DNA from: Candidatus Mcinerneyibacteriota bacterium
GTDB lineage: Bacteria > Macinerneyibacteriota > Macinerneyibacteria > Macinerneyibacteriales > DSCS01
Assembly (NCBI GenBank): GCA_016937175.1
Contig: JAFGWL010000011.1
Location: forward strand, 1 to 57,184
Length of the DNA: 57,184 nucleotides
Reading direction: 5' to 3'
Under the pieces are notes generated by a model. That model saw only the letters and a list, made by a program, of their open reading frames with translations. It was not told where the DNA came from and did not search any database. Both the position numbers and the translations under genes were made by a program. Position 1 is the first letter of the stretch. Every line of letters begins with the position of its first letter. Below are positions 34,417-44,505 of this stretch, one piece after another.

Positions 34417-36970
34417 AAAGAAAAGAGTATTTGAACTGGCAAAGGAGATTGGGGTCCCATCTTCAGACCTTGTAGATTTCTTTATCAATGAAGGCGTTGA
34501 AATCAAGAATCATATGAGTTATGTGGGGCCTTACGAGATAAGGACAGCCAAAGAGCATTACGGGATCGAGATCGAAGAAGACAAGGATAAGATGCCCCAG
34601 GCCCGTCTGCGCCGCCGTGCCCGTCCAAAAAGAGGACGCGGTGAAGCGCCTGAAAAAAGCGGAGAAAAGGAAGAGGCCGGCGAAGAAACGGCTAAAGCCG
34701 GAAAGACAGCTGAACCTTCAGAAGAGGCCAAAGAAAAGGCCGACAAGAAGGAGGAGTCCAAAAAAGAGCTCCCCTCCGAAAAGAAGCCTGCTGAAAAAAC
34801 TCCTGTCCAAACCGTCTCTGAAGAGAGGAGCGCTGCCCCTCAGGCCGAAGCGACAGCTGCCCCTGTGGAAGGAGGTGCTGAATCCGCTCCTGCCAAAAAG
34901 GTGAAAGAGAAGGAAACAGAAGAAGAACTCGAACGAGGTCGCGGGAAAAAAGCCAAAAAATTCGAACCCCCCAAGGGTGTCCCCAAAAGGACAAAGGCCC
35001 GCAAAGCCAAGAAGACCAAAGAAGAGCGGGAGTGGGAAGAACATCTCAAATTCCTGGAAGAGGAGAAGGCTCAGCAGGAAGAGGCCCGCAGAAAAGCAGC
35101 TGAGAAGGAAGCAAGCCGGAAGATCAGCTGGAAGGAGATCATGGACAGCAAAAATATCGTTGACAATAAGAAGAAAAAAGAGAAAAAAAGCGAGAAGGAA
35201 GAGACTAAAGAGAAACTCTATCTTATGAGGGGGATCACCTATCGCGACTTTGCTGAAAACCTTGGTTTATCGGCTAAACAGCTTGTGAAGATCCTGGAAA
35301 AAGAGGGGATCTCCGTGGAAGATATCGAAAGCTCCATCGAGGAGGACTATGCTCATCTTCTGGCAGAAGAGTTTGGTAAAGAATTAGAACTAATCAGGCA
35401 CTACGGAGATGATATCCTTATAAAGGAGTATAAGGCTGCGCCTGCCAGCAATGAGGTGAGCCGCCCCCCGGTTGTCACCATCATGGGCCACGTCGACCAT
35501 GGAAAGACATCCATCCTCGATTATATCAGACACTCACGGATCGCAGCCGGAGAATTCGGCGGGATCACTCAGCATATCGGGGCTTATTCCGTTTCCACAC
35601 CTAAAGGAGAAGTCACTTTTATCGATACTCCCGGACATGAAGCTTTTACCGCCATGCGGGCCCGTGGGGCGAATATCACCGATATCGTGGTCCTGGTAGT
35701 AGCTGCTGATGACGGGGTCATGCCTCAGACAGTGGAGGCGATCAACCACGCCAAAGCAGCCGGTGTCCCGCTCATTGTGGCCATGAATAAGATGGACCTT
35801 CCCGGGGCCAATCCCGACAAAGTGAAACAGGAACTGATCAAGTATGAAGTCATGCCTGAAGAGTGGGGCGGACAGAACCTCTTTGCCTACTGTTCTGCCA
35901 AGACAGGAGAGGGGATCGATAATCTCCTGGAGATGATCCTGCTGCAGGCAGAGATGATGGATCTCAAGACCTGGATCGATGTCCCCGCCCGAGGTGTCGT
36001 GGTGGAATCCAATATGGAGAAGGGGAAAGGAAACGTGGCGACCATCCTGGTGAAGGAAGGGACCCTCTCTGTGGGGGAGGCCTTTGTCGTCGGAGCGACC
36101 TACGGGCGCGTGAGGACCATGATCGATGATAAGGGAAAAAGGATCAAGTCGGTGAAGCCTGGTCGGGCTGTAGAGATCACGGGACTGGACAACCTCCCGG
36201 GAGCAGGTGATGAATTTGCGGTCCTTTCCAGTGATAAGACGGCCCGGATCATTGCCGAGAAGAGAGCCTACTATGAGAAACGCAAAGGACAGCTCCTGGA
36301 GAGACAGGATGCCGTTTCCCTGGAAGACCTCTTTGCCCGTATGAATGAACAGGAAAAGGCAGAGTTGACCCTGATTATTAAAGGTGATACCCAGGGTACC
36401 GTAGAAGCCATCATCCAGTCAATTCAGAATATTGACGTGGAAGAGGTGGATGTCAAGATCCTCCATACAGGAGTGGGGATCGTTGTCGAGTCCGATGTCA
36501 ACTTGGCCATGACAGCCAAAGCCATTATCGTGGCCTTCAACGTCCGCACTGATACGGGAGCCCGGAGGATGGCTGAAGACAACAATGTCGAGATCAGAAA
36601 CTATAATATTATCTATAAACTCATCGAAGACCTTCTTAAAGCGGTAGAAGGCTTGCTGGAGCCTGAATCCGTGGAAGCCTACCGGGGTACAGCTGAAGTC
36701 CGTCAAGTCTTCCAGGTTCCCAAGGTGGGAAGTGTGGCCGGCTGCTATGTCAAGGACGGGAAGATCCTGCGCAACGGGATCGCCAAACTCGTGCGCGACG
36801 GTCAGTATATCTGGGAAGGGAAACTGGACTCTCTTCAGAGGTTCAAAGATTCCGTCAAAGAAGTGGCGGAAGGATATGAGTGCGGCATCGGGTTGGCCGG
36901 TTATAACGATATTAAAGACGGCGACCTTATCGAAGTCTACGAGATCGAGGAGCATCAGCGCACGCTTTAA
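34403..36970 (+). CDS. infB: translation initiation factor IF-2
   Basis: 855 residues. An N-terminal IF2_N motif (about 1-50) is followed by a long lysine/glutamate-rich linker (about 60-270) and a second IF2_N ([20 protein letters not shown]). The GTPase has GHVDHGKTS (361-369), DTPGHEAF and NKMD. The C-terminal domains include ETGTVE-like [10 protein letters not shown] and [22 protein letters not shown]-2 brings fMet-tRNA to the 30S P site. ATG 34403 is chosen; an ATG at 34409 is close by. Confidence 0.97.
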   Translation: MPMDEKKRVFELAKEIGVPSSDLVDFFINEGVEIKNHMSYVGPYEIRTAKEHYGIEIEEDKDKMPQARLRRRARPKRGRGEAPEKSGEKEEAGEETAKAGKTAEPSEEAKEKADKKEESKKELPSEKKPAEKTPVQTVSEERSAAPQAEATAAPVEGGAESAPAKKVKEKETEEELERGRGKKAKKFEPPKGVPKRTKARKAKKTKEEREWEEHLKFLEEEKAQQEEARRKAAEKEASRKISWKEIMDSKNIVDNKKKKEKKSEKEETKEKLYLMRGITYRDFAENLGLSAKQLVKILEKEGISVEDIESSIEEDYAHLLAEEFGKELELIRHYGDDILIKEYKAAPASNEVSRPPVVTIMGHVDHGKTSILDYIRHSRIAAGEFGGITQHIGAYSVSTPKGEVTFIDTPGHEAFTAMRARGANITDIVVLVVAADDGVMPQTVEAINHAKAAGVPLIVAMNKMDLPGANPDKVKQELIKYEVMPEEWGGQNLFAYCSAKTGEGIDNLLEMILLQAEMMDLKTWIDVPARGVVVESNMEKGKGNVATILVKEGTLSVGEAFVVGATYGRVRTMIDDKGKRIKSVKPGRAVEITGLDNLPGAGDEFAVLSSDKTARIIAEKRAYYEKRKGQLLERQDAVSLEDLFARMNEQEKAELTLIIKGDTQGTVEAIIQSIQNIDVEEVDVKILHTGVGIVVESDVNLAMTAKAIIVAFNVRTDTGARRMAEDNNVEIRNYNIIYKLIEDLLKAVEGLLEPESVEAYRGTAEVRQVFQVPKVGSVAGCYVKDGKILRNGIAKLVRDGQYIWEGKLDSLQRFKDSVKEVAEGYECGIGLAGYNDIKDGDLIEVYEIEEHQRTL

Positions 36971-36973
36971 AAG

Positions 36974-37261
36974 ATGTATCTCTTATTAGCCGACGTGGAG
37001 ATTTATCTCCACGGAGCCGTAAATTTGAAGCAGAAGCGTATGGTTTTAAAAAGCTATAAAGACCATATGAAGAATAAGTTCGATCTCATCGTCCGGGAAG
37101 AGAGGTTCCAGGACAAATGGCAGCACAGTGGCCTGGTCATGGCCACTTTGGCTGACAACAGGGATCTTCTCGACAGGGTCTTCCGGGACGCGGTTGACTT
37201 TCTTCTTACCCATTATGATGTTGATATTATAGAAGAGAATTGGGAAATAGTCGATTTATGA
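36974..37261 (+). CDS. YlxP/DUF503 family protein
   Basis: 95 residues. The start YLLLADVEIYLHGAVNLKQK, RMVLKSYKDHMKNKFDL-type helix and VREERFQDKWQHSGLVMATL match DUF503, whose Bacillus member YlxP lies between infB and rbfA as here. Function is unknown, perhaps in ribosome assembly. Starts 3 nt after the infB stop; no strong Shine-Dalgarno, so coupling is likely. Confidence 0.9.
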   Translation: MYLLLADVEIYLHGAVNLKQKRMVLKSYKDHMKNKFDLIVREERFQDKWQHSGLVMATLADNRDLLDRVFRDAVDFLLTHYDVDIIEENWEIVDL

Positions 37262-37271
37262 TTGAGGTGTT

Positions 37272-37640
37272 ATGAAACAATATTCACGAATGGATAAACT
37301 GAACCGCCTGGTTCAGACAGTGTTGGGAGAGATCATCGAGGGAGCTTACCCCTACGAGCGTTATGGAATGATCACCATCACCGAGGTGGAGCTATCCCGT
37401 GATCTGCGTCATGCAAAGGTCTATATTTCGGTGTTTCTTGACAAGGAGCATACTGTGAAGGAGGAAGAGGTCATTTCCGTTCTGGAAAAAGATGAATATA
37501 AGATCAAAAAGGAGCTGGTATCACAGGTCCGCATGAAATATACTCCTAAACTTCACTTTATTCCCGATCATACCCAGGAGAAGGCGGATGAGATCTACCG
37601 CCTTTTAGAGAAGGAGTCTCATGACCATCAGGGGGAGTAA
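37272..37640 (+). CDS. rbfA: ribosome-binding factor A
   Basis: 122 residues with a type II KH fold: MDKLNRLVQTVLGEIIEG at the start, TITEVELSRDLRHAKVYISV in the middle and MKYTPKLHFIPDHTQEKADE near the end. RbfA helps 30S maturation, especially 16S 5' end processing and cold adaptation. It overlaps nrnA by 20 nt. Confidence 0.95.
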   Translation: MKQYSRMDKLNRLVQTVLGEIIEGAYPYERYGMITITEVELSRDLRHAKVYISVFLDKEHTVKEEEVISVLEKDEYKIKKELVSQVRMKYTPKLHFIPDHTQEKADEIYRLLEKESHDHQGE

Positions 37641-38568
37641 GGAACTTCTGAACGTAGTGCTGGAAAAAAAAAGATTCCTGCTGTCAGCTCATGAGCGCCC
37701 CGACGGAGACGCCTGGAGCTCTCTGGCTGCCATGACTCTTCTTCTGAAGAGTTTCGGAAAAGAGGCGGCTGTCATCGGCAACGCGGCCCGGGCCAGGGAA
37801 TACTCTTTTTTAACGGAACAGCTCTCTTTTGACACGATGGGCCCGTGGGATGCCTTTATCGCTCTGGACTGCGGATCGAAATCCCGGATAGCCGGAGGCG
37901 CAGCGCCGGGGGCCTATCTGATCAACATCGATCATCATGCCGACAACGACCGGTACGGAGACCTCAATATCGTCGAACCCCGACTTTCGTCCACAGCGGA
38001 ATTGATCTGGCGCCTCTCCGGGGAATGGAAAGCGGAGAATCTGCCCCGTGATTTCTACCTGGCTGTCTACACAGGTATCATGACCGATACCGGCAACTTC
38101 TCATATTCCAACACCTCTTCTGAGACATTGAAGGCGGCTTCGGATATCCTCACAGTTCTGGGGGATCCGGCAGAACTCCATACCCGGATCTATCATACCC
38201 TTTCTCCCGAGCGGGTTCTCATCAGAGGACGTGTCATGAGCCGTTTACGGCTCCATTGCCGGGGCAGGATCGTACTCAGCCATGTGACAAGGGAGGATAT
38301 GGAAGAACTGGGGTTGACGCCTGATGACCTCGAAGGGGCAGTAGACGGGCTACGTTCCGTGGGCGGATCAGAGATCTATATATTGATGAAGGAGAAAGAG
38401 GGCGCTGTCCGTCTCTCCATCCGTTCAAAAGGGAAGATCTCCGTCAACGGGTTTGCCGCATCTCTGGATGAAGGCGGAGGGCATGACTTTGCCGCCGGGG
38501 CGACCTTCAGGGGAACGCTTGAAGAAGCGGAAAAGGCCATCGTGGCATATTGGGAGGAACGGCTGTGA
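37621..38568 (+). CDS. nrnA: DHH-family nanoRNase/pAp phosphatase
   Basis: 315 residues. The DHH motifs are HERPDGDAWSS, ALDCGS, NIDHHADNDRYGDLNIVEP and GIMTDTGNFSYSN; the C-terminal DHHA1 domain has GGGHDFAAGATF. NrnA degrades very short RNA and 3'-phosphoadenosine 5'-phosphate. It has GAGAAGGAG before ATG 37621, inside the end of rbfA, and overlaps the truB start by 4 nt. Confidence 0.93.
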   Translation: MTIRGSKELLNVVLEKKRFLLSAHERPDGDAWSSLAAMTLLLKSFGKEAAVIGNAARAREYSFLTEQLSFDTMGPWDAFIALDCGSKSRIAGGAAPGAYLINIDHHADNDRYGDLNIVEPRLSSTAELIWRLSGEWKAENLPRDFYLAVYTGIMTDTGNFSYSNTSSETLKAASDILTVLGDPAELHTRIYHTLSPERVLIRGRVMSRLRLHCRGRIVLSHVTREDMEELGLTPDDLEGAVDGLRSVGGSEIYILMKEKEGAVRLSIRSKGKISVNGFAASLDEGGGHDFAAGATFRGTLEEAEKAIVAYWEERL

Positions 38569-39464
38569 ACCGGGTCCTCATCCTAGACAAACCCCAGGGA
38601 TTGACCTCCTATGACTGTATCCGGAAGCTCAAGCCCTTTATCGATAAAGGCGTGAAGATCGGACATGCCGGGACACTCGACCCCATGGCCACAGGAGTCC
38701 TTCCCATCCTTCTGGGGAAAGCGACAAAGCTTTTTGATCTGTTTTCGGGAAGCCGGAAGACCTATATCGGAGAGATGCAGCTGGGACTGAGTACAGATAC
38801 CGCTGATATCACAGGGAAAGTCACCGGAGAAGAAGAGCCGGGAGCCCATACGATGGATGATGTGAAGGCGGCCTTCGACGTTTTCGTAGGAGGTTATCTC
38901 CAGACACCCCCTCTATTCAGCGCCAAACACAAAGACGGAAAAAGATATTATGATATCGCCAGGGATGAAGAGGCCGAACTTTCGGAAAACATGCTCCCCG
39001 AACCGGAATTTGTCGATCTCTTTGACTATCAGATATTCGATTATGATGGCAAAACCCATAAGATCCTCTTCAGCATCGATGTGGGGCGGGGGTTTTATGT
39101 GCGCTCTTTCGTGGAAGATGTGGCCCGTAATCTGGGTGATATTGCCACACTCCTATCCCTCAGGCGGGTCAAGGCAGGCTATTTTTCACTGGACAAAGCA
39201 ATAAATATTGATAGTATTGAAGCCCGGGGAGACATAGAACGACTGTCCATCTCCCTGGAAGAGGCCACCGAGTTGCTTCCCACGGTTATCGTCAATGATG
39301 ATATGGCCCGGAAAGTATCCCACGGGGGGAAGCTGAAGACAGATATTTTTAACGAAGTATCCGGATTTGTCAGAATCGTAAATAAAAACAGCAGGGTGCT
39401 GGCCATCGGACTTTCCGAAATGGGCCATTTTAAGTACAATGTTGTCCTGGGAGATGAGGAATGA
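38565..39464 (+). CDS. truB: tRNA pseudouridine-55 synthase
   Basis: 299 residues from GTG 38565 (GGGAGG 7 nt upstream). Signature: NRVLILDKPQGLTSYDCI, KIGHAGTLDPMATGVLPIL (catalytic Asp), YIGEMQLGLSTDTAD and RGFYVRSFVEDVARNLG. It makes pseudouridine at position 55 in the tRNA T arm. The gene overlaps nrnA (4 nt) and ribF (4 nt). Confidence 0.96.
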   Translation: MNRVLILDKPQGLTSYDCIRKLKPFIDKGVKIGHAGTLDPMATGVLPILLGKATKLFDLFSGSRKTYIGEMQLGLSTDTADITGKVTGEEEPGAHTMDDVKAAFDVFVGGYLQTPPLFSAKHKDGKRYYDIARDEEAELSENMLPEPEFVDLFDYQIFDYDGKTHKILFSIDVGRGFYVRSFVEDVARNLGDIATLLSLRRVKAGYFSLDKAINIDSIEARGDIERLSISLEEATELLPTVIVNDDMARKVSHGGKLKTDIFNEVSGFVRIVNKNSRVLAIGLSEMGHFKYNVVLGDEE

Positions 39465-40393
39465 AGGTTTTTGAAGGATATGATTTGAAGGATCAGAAGA
39501 GATATGTCGTCTCTGTGGGGATGTTCGACGGAGTCCATAAAGGGCATCAGAAACTGATCCATACCATGAAACAGAAAGCCCGTGAGAAGGGCCTGGAGAC
39601 CCTGATCATGACCTTTGACGTCCATCCCCGGGTCTTGTTGAACTCGGAACCTCCCAAGTCAATTTTGACCAGGGAGGATAAGATAGCCCTGTTTAAGGAC
39701 CTGGGCGTGGACAATGTGGTCTTTGCCCCGTTTAACAACGAGATCGCTTTGATGTCTGCCGAGGATTTCGTCAGGAAGGTCCTGGTGGATATCTTTCATG
39801 CTGCTGTTATCGTCATGGGGGACAATCACCGTTTCGGTAACAAACAGCAGGGGGACCTTCATTTTCTGGAAAAGCTTCAGGCTGAATACGATTTCGAAAC
39901 CTGCTCTGTCTCTCCTGTCCTCTACGACGGGACGAAGATCAGCAGCACCTGGGTAAGACAGACGATCCTACAGGGAAAACTCCGGCTGACCAGAGAACTC
40001 CTGGACCGCTTCTACCATATCAAGGGCGTGGTGGTCAATGGGGACGGCCGGGGAAGCGAACTGGGATTTCCCACAGCGAACCTGGACGATATCGAGACGA
40101 AACTTCCCTTTGACGGGATCTACTCCTCCTATGTGGAGTTTAGGGGAGAATACAAGCCCGCCATGGCCTATATCGGGTTTTCCCCTACCTTCGATGGGGA
40201 GAATCGGAAAGTGGAAGTCCATATCTTCGATTTTGACGAGAAGATCTACGGAGAAGAACTGAAAGTCTTTTTCGTAGCCAAGATCCGGGATGATGAAAAG
40301 TTTGACGATCCCGAAGTCCTTAAGAGAAAACTCTTTATCGATAAGAATATCACCTTGAATATACTGGCTGATGAAGACCTGTTGTTTGAATAG
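39461..40393 (+). CDS. ribF: bifunctional riboflavin kinase/FAD synthetase
   Basis: 310 residues. N-terminal adenylyltransferase motifs GMFDGVHKGHQKLI and a KISSTWVRQ segment; C-terminal kinase motifs GDGRGSELGFPTANLDDI and GIYSSYVEF. It makes FMN and FAD. The start overlaps truB (ATGA). FAD would be needed by the flavoprotein at 45491 further along the operon. Confidence 0.95.
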   Translation: MKVFEGYDLKDQKRYVVSVGMFDGVHKGHQKLIHTMKQKAREKGLETLIMTFDVHPRVLLNSEPPKSILTREDKIALFKDLGVDNVVFAPFNNEIALMSAEDFVRKVLVDIFHAAVIVMGDNHRFGNKQQGDLHFLEKLQAEYDFETCSVSPVLYDGTKISSTWVRQTILQGKLRLTRELLDRFYHIKGVVVNGDGRGSELGFPTANLDDIETKLPFDGIYSSYVEFRGEYKPAMAYIGFSPTFDGENRKVEVHIFDFDEKIYGEELKVFFVAKIRDDEKFDDPEVLKRKLFIDKNITLNILADEDLLFE

Positions 40394-40425
40394 CACCTAT
40401 CTCTAGGGGTGATTATCGGAATCAC
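40394..40425 (+). promoter_or_regulatory. possible rpsO leader, competing hairpins
   Basis: Two overlapping stems lie between ribF and rpsO: CACCTA with TAGGGGTG (one bulge; 40394-40411), and GTGATT-ATCGG-AATCAC (40409-40425, perfect 6-bp stem). They share the GTG at 40409-40411, so only one can form fully. rpsO leaders are often S15 binding sites; this role is inferred. Confidence 0.45.
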
Positions 40426-40451
40426 TGCTTGGAATGGGAAAAGGAGGAAAT

Positions 40452-40721
40452 ATGGCTATTTCAAAAGAGATGAAAAACGAGTTGATTAAAAAGTATGGAG
40501 GTTCTGAAAGCAATTCCGGGACATCCGAAGTACAGATCGCGATCCTTACGGCGCGCATCAATGATCTGCAGGATCATTTCAAAGAGCATCCTAAAGATCA
40601 TCATTCACGTCGCGGGCTCTTGAAGATGGTCGGGAAGCGCCGCCGCCTGCTGCGTTACCTGATGAAACGTGACATCGCCAAATACCGTGAGCTGATCGCT
40701 GATCTTGGAATTAGGGGGTAA
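40452..40721 (+). CDS. rpsO: 30S ribosomal protein S15
   Basis: 89 residues from ATG 40452, the standard S15 length; AAAAGGAGG is 4-6 nt upstream. An in-frame ATG at 40434 precedes that site and is rejected. Motifs: GSSEVQIA-like [35 protein letters not shown] and [10 protein letters not shown]15 binds the 16S central domain and bridges to 23S. Confidence 0.97.
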   Translation: MAISKEMKNELIKKYGGSESNSGTSEVQIAILTARINDLQDHFKEHPKDHHSRRGLLKMVGKRRRLLRYLMKRDIAKYRELIADLGIRG

Positions 40722-40722
40722 C

Positions 40723-42798
40723 ATGTCCTATAAAGTAACGATGGAAATCGGCGGCCGGACACTGTCGCTGGAAACAGGACGGATGGCCAAACAAGCAGAT
40801 GGTTCCTGCCTGGTGAGGTTTGGAGATACCATGGTGCTTGTCACCGCCGTAGGAAGCCGCACTCAGTCGCCCATGGATTTTTTCCCGCTGACTGTGGAAT
40901 ACAGGGAAAAGAGCTATGCCGCGGGGAAGATCCCGGGAGGGTTTTTCAAAAGAGAGGGCAAACCGTCGGATGAAGAAGTCTTGTCGGCCCGTATGATCGA
41001 CCGTCCTATACGGCCGCTCTTTGCTGATGATTTTCAAAATGAAGTCCAGGTCTATGCCAGCGTCATCTCCTCTGATAAGGAGAATACGCCGGATGTCCTT
41101 GGAATCACCGGAGCCTCCCAGGCCCTGATGCTATCGGGATTGCCGTTCAACGGCCCCGTGGCCGGTGTGCGTGTGGGACTCATAGATGGAGCTTTTGTCC
41201 TCAATCCCACTCATTCCCAGCTGGAAAGCAGCGAAATGGATATGATCGTGGCCGGGACGGAAAAAGCCGTTACCATGGTAGAAGGATTTATCAATAAACT
41301 TACGGAAGAACAGGTCCTTGAAGGCATAATGCTGGCTCATGAAGAGATCAAGAAGATATGCGCTCTTCAGCATGAATTGGTAAAAGCCGCCGGACAGACT
41401 GAATTCACCTATGAGCCCTTCGCGATCCCCGAAGATATGGAGCGTGTCATCGATGAAGCTGTAGGAAGCCGCATCGATGAGATCTTCAATATCAAAGGAA
41501 AACTGGAACGGCAGAAGGCTCTTGCGGCTCTTTTTGACGAGGCAAAAGCTCTCGTCATGGAAAAAGACCCTGATATCGACAGCCGGAAGATCGGCGCCGC
41601 GTTCCACAATGTGGAAAAGAAACATGTGCGCAAGTCCATGCTCAAGACAAAGGTGCGCGTGGACGGACGCTCTTTCGATGAAGTAAGGCCTATCACCGTT
41701 GAAGTGGGAGTCCTGCCCCGGACACACGGGTCCGCTCTCTTTACAAGGGGAGAGACACAGGCCCTGGCCACGGTGACTTTAGGGTCCGCCGGCGATCAGC
41801 AGATCCTGGATGCCCTGCGGGGTGAGTCCAAGAAGAAATTTATGCTCCATTATAATTTTCCGCCCTTCAGCGTCAATGAAGTGAAAAGGATCATGGGGCC
41901 CGGACGCCGAGAGATCGGTCACGGGATGCTCGCCGAACGGGCGATCACTCCTGTCCTTCCCGGAGAGACCTTTCCCTATACCATCCGTATCGTCTCGGAT
42001 ATTCTGGAATCCAACGGTTCTTCGTCCATGGCGACAGTCTGCGGAGGCTCTCTCTCTCTTATGGACGCCGGTGTCCCCATAAGTGATACTGTGGCGGGGA
42101 CAGCCATGGGGCTTCTGAAGGAAGGGGATGATTTCATCATCCTGACCGATATCCTGGGGTCGGAAGACCACCTGGGCGACATGGATTTCAAGATCGCCGG
42201 AACGCGCGACCGCGTCACGGCCATCCAGATGGATATCAAAATCGAAGGGGTTACCAAAGAGATCATGCAGACTGCTCTGGCTCAGGCGAAAAAGGCCCGC
42301 CTCCACATCATCGAGAAGATGGAAGAGGTCCTGGCTGAGCCGCGAAAAGAGCAGTCTCCCTATGCTCCGAGTATTTTGATGTGTAAAGTACCTGTGGATA
42401 AGATCGGCGAAATCATCGGCCCCGGCGGCAAAAATATAAAAGGCATGTCGGAAGAGTTCAACTCTGAGATTTGGATCGATGATGACGGGACAATTCAGAT
42501 CTCTTCTGAGAACAGGGCCGACGGAGAAGCTGCTGTGGCAAGAATCCAGAATATGACGAAAGAGTATGAAGTCGGCGATATCGTAGAGGGCGTTGTCTCC
42601 AAGATCGTCGATTTCGGGGCCTTCTGCAGCCTTCCTAACGGCAAAGGGGCTTTGGTCCATATCTCCGAAATATCCAAGGAGCGTATTCCCAAGGTCTCTG
42701 ATGTCCTGAGCCTCGGCGACAAGGTCAAGGCAAAAGTCATCAAGATCGATGATATGGGAAGGATCAATATAAGCATCAAGAGGCTCGAAGAAGAATAA
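40723..42798 (+). CDS. pnp: polynucleotide phosphorylase
   Basis: 691 residues from ATG 40723 (AGGGGG upstream). Two RNase PH domains (about 1-220 and 310-545; the second has FPPFSVNEV, GRREIGHGMLAERAI), then KH (IIGPGGKNIKGM) and S1 (GDIVEGVVSKIVDFGAFC). It degrades RNA 3'-5' with phosphate and acts in the degradosome. Starts 1 nt after the rpsO stop. A 377-residue minus-strand ORF here is a shadow. Confidence 0.97.
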   Translation: MSYKVTMEIGGRTLSLETGRMAKQADGSCLVRFGDTMVLVTAVGSRTQSPMDFFPLTVEYREKSYAAGKIPGGFFKREGKPSDEEVLSARMIDRPIRPLFADDFQNEVQVYASVISSDKENTPDVLGITGASQALMLSGLPFNGPVAGVRVGLIDGAFVLNPTHSQLESSEMDMIVAGTEKAVTMVEGFINKLTEEQVLEGIMLAHEEIKKICALQHELVKAAGQTEFTYEPFAIPEDMERVIDEAVGSRIDEIFNIKGKLERQKALAALFDEAKALVMEKDPDIDSRKIGAAFHNVEKKHVRKSMLKTKVRVDGRSFDEVRPITVEVGVLPRTHGSALFTRGETQALATVTLGSAGDQQILDALRGESKKKFMLHYNFPPFSVNEVKRIMGPGRREIGHGMLAERAITPVLPGETFPYTIRIVSDILESNGSSSMATVCGGSLSLMDAGVPISDTVAGTAMGLLKEGDDFIILTDILGSEDHLGDMDFKIAGTRDRVTAIQMDIKIEGVTKEIMQTALAQAKKARLHIIEKMEEVLAEPRKEQSPYAPSILMCKVPVDKIGEIIGPGGKNIKGMSEEFNSEIWIDDDGTIQISSENRADGEAAVARIQNMTKEYEVGDIVEGVVSKIVDFGAFCSLPNGKGALVHISEISKERIPKVSDVLSLGDKVKAKVIKIDDMGRINISIKRLEEE

Positions 42799-42799
42799 T

Positions 42800-44095
42800 A
42801 TGGTTCCTTCGGGAAATACCCGGGATCTGTTCGTCCTCGAAAACGGCCTTGCCGTGGGATACGAACAGATCCCTTCTATAAACTCCTTTAACATCGGCAT
42901 ATTCTTTCGCATCGGCTCTTTTCATGAGCCTGAAGAGATCAACGGGATCACTCATGTCATCGAACACATGCTCTTTAAGCGTACCCGGCATTACACAAAC
43001 CGGGAACTGGTCTATAAGATCGAGGGGCTGGGCGGCGATTATGATGCCTTTACAGGGTATGACGGAGTCACAGTCACCCTCAGGATACTCAACCGTTATT
43101 GGAAAGAGGCCATCGGGCTTCTCTACGAGATCATCCGCGAGGCTCTTTTTCTGGAAGAAGATTTTCTGGCGGAAAAGAAAGTCATCCTGGAGGAGATCGA
43201 GATGTACAGAGAGACGCCCCAGGATTATATCATGGAGATGTTTACTTCTTTTCTCTGGGAGGGCTCTCCCCTGGGACGGCCCATACTCGGGACAGAAAAG
43301 AGCCTGGAAGGGCTGACAGCCCGGCGCGCCAGAGATTATTTCCGTTCCTTTTTTACGGCAGCCAATGCAACTCTCTCTGTGGCCGGACAGGTGGACACGG
43401 GAGAGCTGAAAGAAGCCCTTAAGATCTTTGAATCTCTTCCTTCAGGGAAGAAAGCCGCTGAACTGAGCCGGGCCCCTGAGCAATACGGGTTGAACTATCA
43501 GAGAAACAGTACTCTCCGGCAAGCTCATCTTGTCCTCTATTTCCCTGCTGTGGATCATTTCGATAAGCGGAGGTACGCTTTTTTTGTCCTGAATGCTTTA
43601 TTGGGGGCCGCTGATTTTTCCCTGTTTAACCAGGAACTCCGCGAAAGCCGCGGGCTGGCCTATAACCTCTATTCCGATCTGATCTTTTTTCCGGGAAACG
43701 GGGTCTTCTATTTCTATGCGGGGTTCAACCCGGCACGCCTGGAGGAAGTGGAGGAGGGGCTGCGGGAGATCTTCAGTCTGTTGAAAAAAGACGGGATCTC
43801 TTTGGAACTGCTTACCATCGCAAAAAATTATGTTCTATCAAAACTGGTCTTTTCTCTGGATATCATTTATAATATTATGGAAAAGAACGGGACCTTCCTT
43901 CGCCGTTACGGGGAGTTCCCGGATTTTGACCGGACCCGGACCCTTATTGAGGATGTCAGCATGGAGGATATCAGGATACTCCTCCGGGATTTTATCTTTT
44001 CCGGGAAGTGCGGCCTGGTCTATTACGGAAAAAACAAGAAAAAGGATGTCGAAGAGACATGGAAAAAATTACAATCCGAGTTTTCCGTGATATAA
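42800..44095 (+). CDS. M16-family zinc peptidase
   Basis: 431 residues. The inverted zinc motif HVIEHM (H-x-x-E-H; about residues 53-58) and a later EEIEMYRETPQD with the third ligand glutamate mark the active N-terminal M16 domain; the second domain (about 220-430) is the non-catalytic half. Resembles Bacillus MlpA, which also follows pnp. Cytoplasmic, processing small peptides. ATG 42800 is 1 nt after the pnp stop, so its translation is coupled. It overlaps dut by 37 nt. Confidence 0.92.
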   Translation: MVPSGNTRDLFVLENGLAVGYEQIPSINSFNIGIFFRIGSFHEPEEINGITHVIEHMLFKRTRHYTNRELVYKIEGLGGDYDAFTGYDGVTVTLRILNRYWKEAIGLLYEIIREALFLEEDFLAEKKVILEEIEMYRETPQDYIMEMFTSFLWEGSPLGRPILGTEKSLEGLTARRARDYFRSFFTAANATLSVAGQVDTGELKEALKIFESLPSGKKAAELSRAPEQYGLNYQRNSTLRQAHLVLYFPAVDHFDKRRYAFFVLNALLGAADFSLFNQELRESRGLAYNLYSDLIFFPGNGVFYFYAGFNPARLEEVEEGLREIFSLLKKDGISLELLTIAKNYVLSKLVFSLDIIYNIMEKNGTFLRRYGEFPDFDRTRTLIEDVSMEDIRILLRDFIFSGKCGLVYYGKNKKKDVEETWKKLQSEFSVI

Positions 44096-44505
44096 ACGGG
44101 AAAAAAGTGGAACTACCCTGCTACATGAGCCGTCATGCCGCGGGGATGGATGTGCGCGCTGCCGAGCCCAAAGAGATCCCTCCGGGGAAAACAGCTCTTG
44201 TCAGGACAGGGCTTTTTGTCGAAGTCCCTCCCGGGTATGAGCTTCAGGTCCGGCCCCGCAGCGGGCTGGCTTTGAAACACCGCCTTCTCATTCCTAATGC
44301 CCCGGGCACCATCGATGCCGATTATCGGGGGGAAGTGGGGATCATCCTTATGAACGGCGGCGACGAGCCTTTTTTCATAGAAATTGGCGATCGGGTGGCT
44401 CAGCTTGTTTTGTGCCGGGTCTATGAAGCCCGCTGGGAAGAGTGCGACGAGCTGAACGAGACCGGCCGGGGCGGGGGAGGTTTTGGGCACACCGGGACGA
44501 AATAG
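44059..44505 (+). CDS. dut: dUTP diphosphatase
   Basis: 148 residues from ATG 44059, the usual trimeric dUTPase length. Motifs: AAGMDVRAA (1), RPRSGLALKH (2), GTIDADYRGEVG (3), RVAQLVL (4) and RGGGGFGHTGT (5). It removes dUTP and supplies dUMP. An earlier in-frame ATG (44008) would add 17 residues inside the M16 gene and is not preferred. It overlaps the M16 gene by 37 nt and the UbiA gene by 23 nt. Confidence 0.95.
   Translation: MEKITIRVFRDINGKKVELPCYMSRHAAGMDVRAAEPKEIPPGKTALVRTGLFVEVPPGYELQVRPRSGLALKHRLLIPNAPGTIDADYRGEVGIILMNGGDEPFFIEIGDRVAQLVLCRVYEARWEECDELNETGRGGGGFGHTGTK

Noticed and set aside
41779-42912. 377-residue ORF on the minus strand
   Set aside because: It is the frame shadow of pnp and the M16 gene start, which have full family motifs. 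No ribosome site and no recognisable protein.
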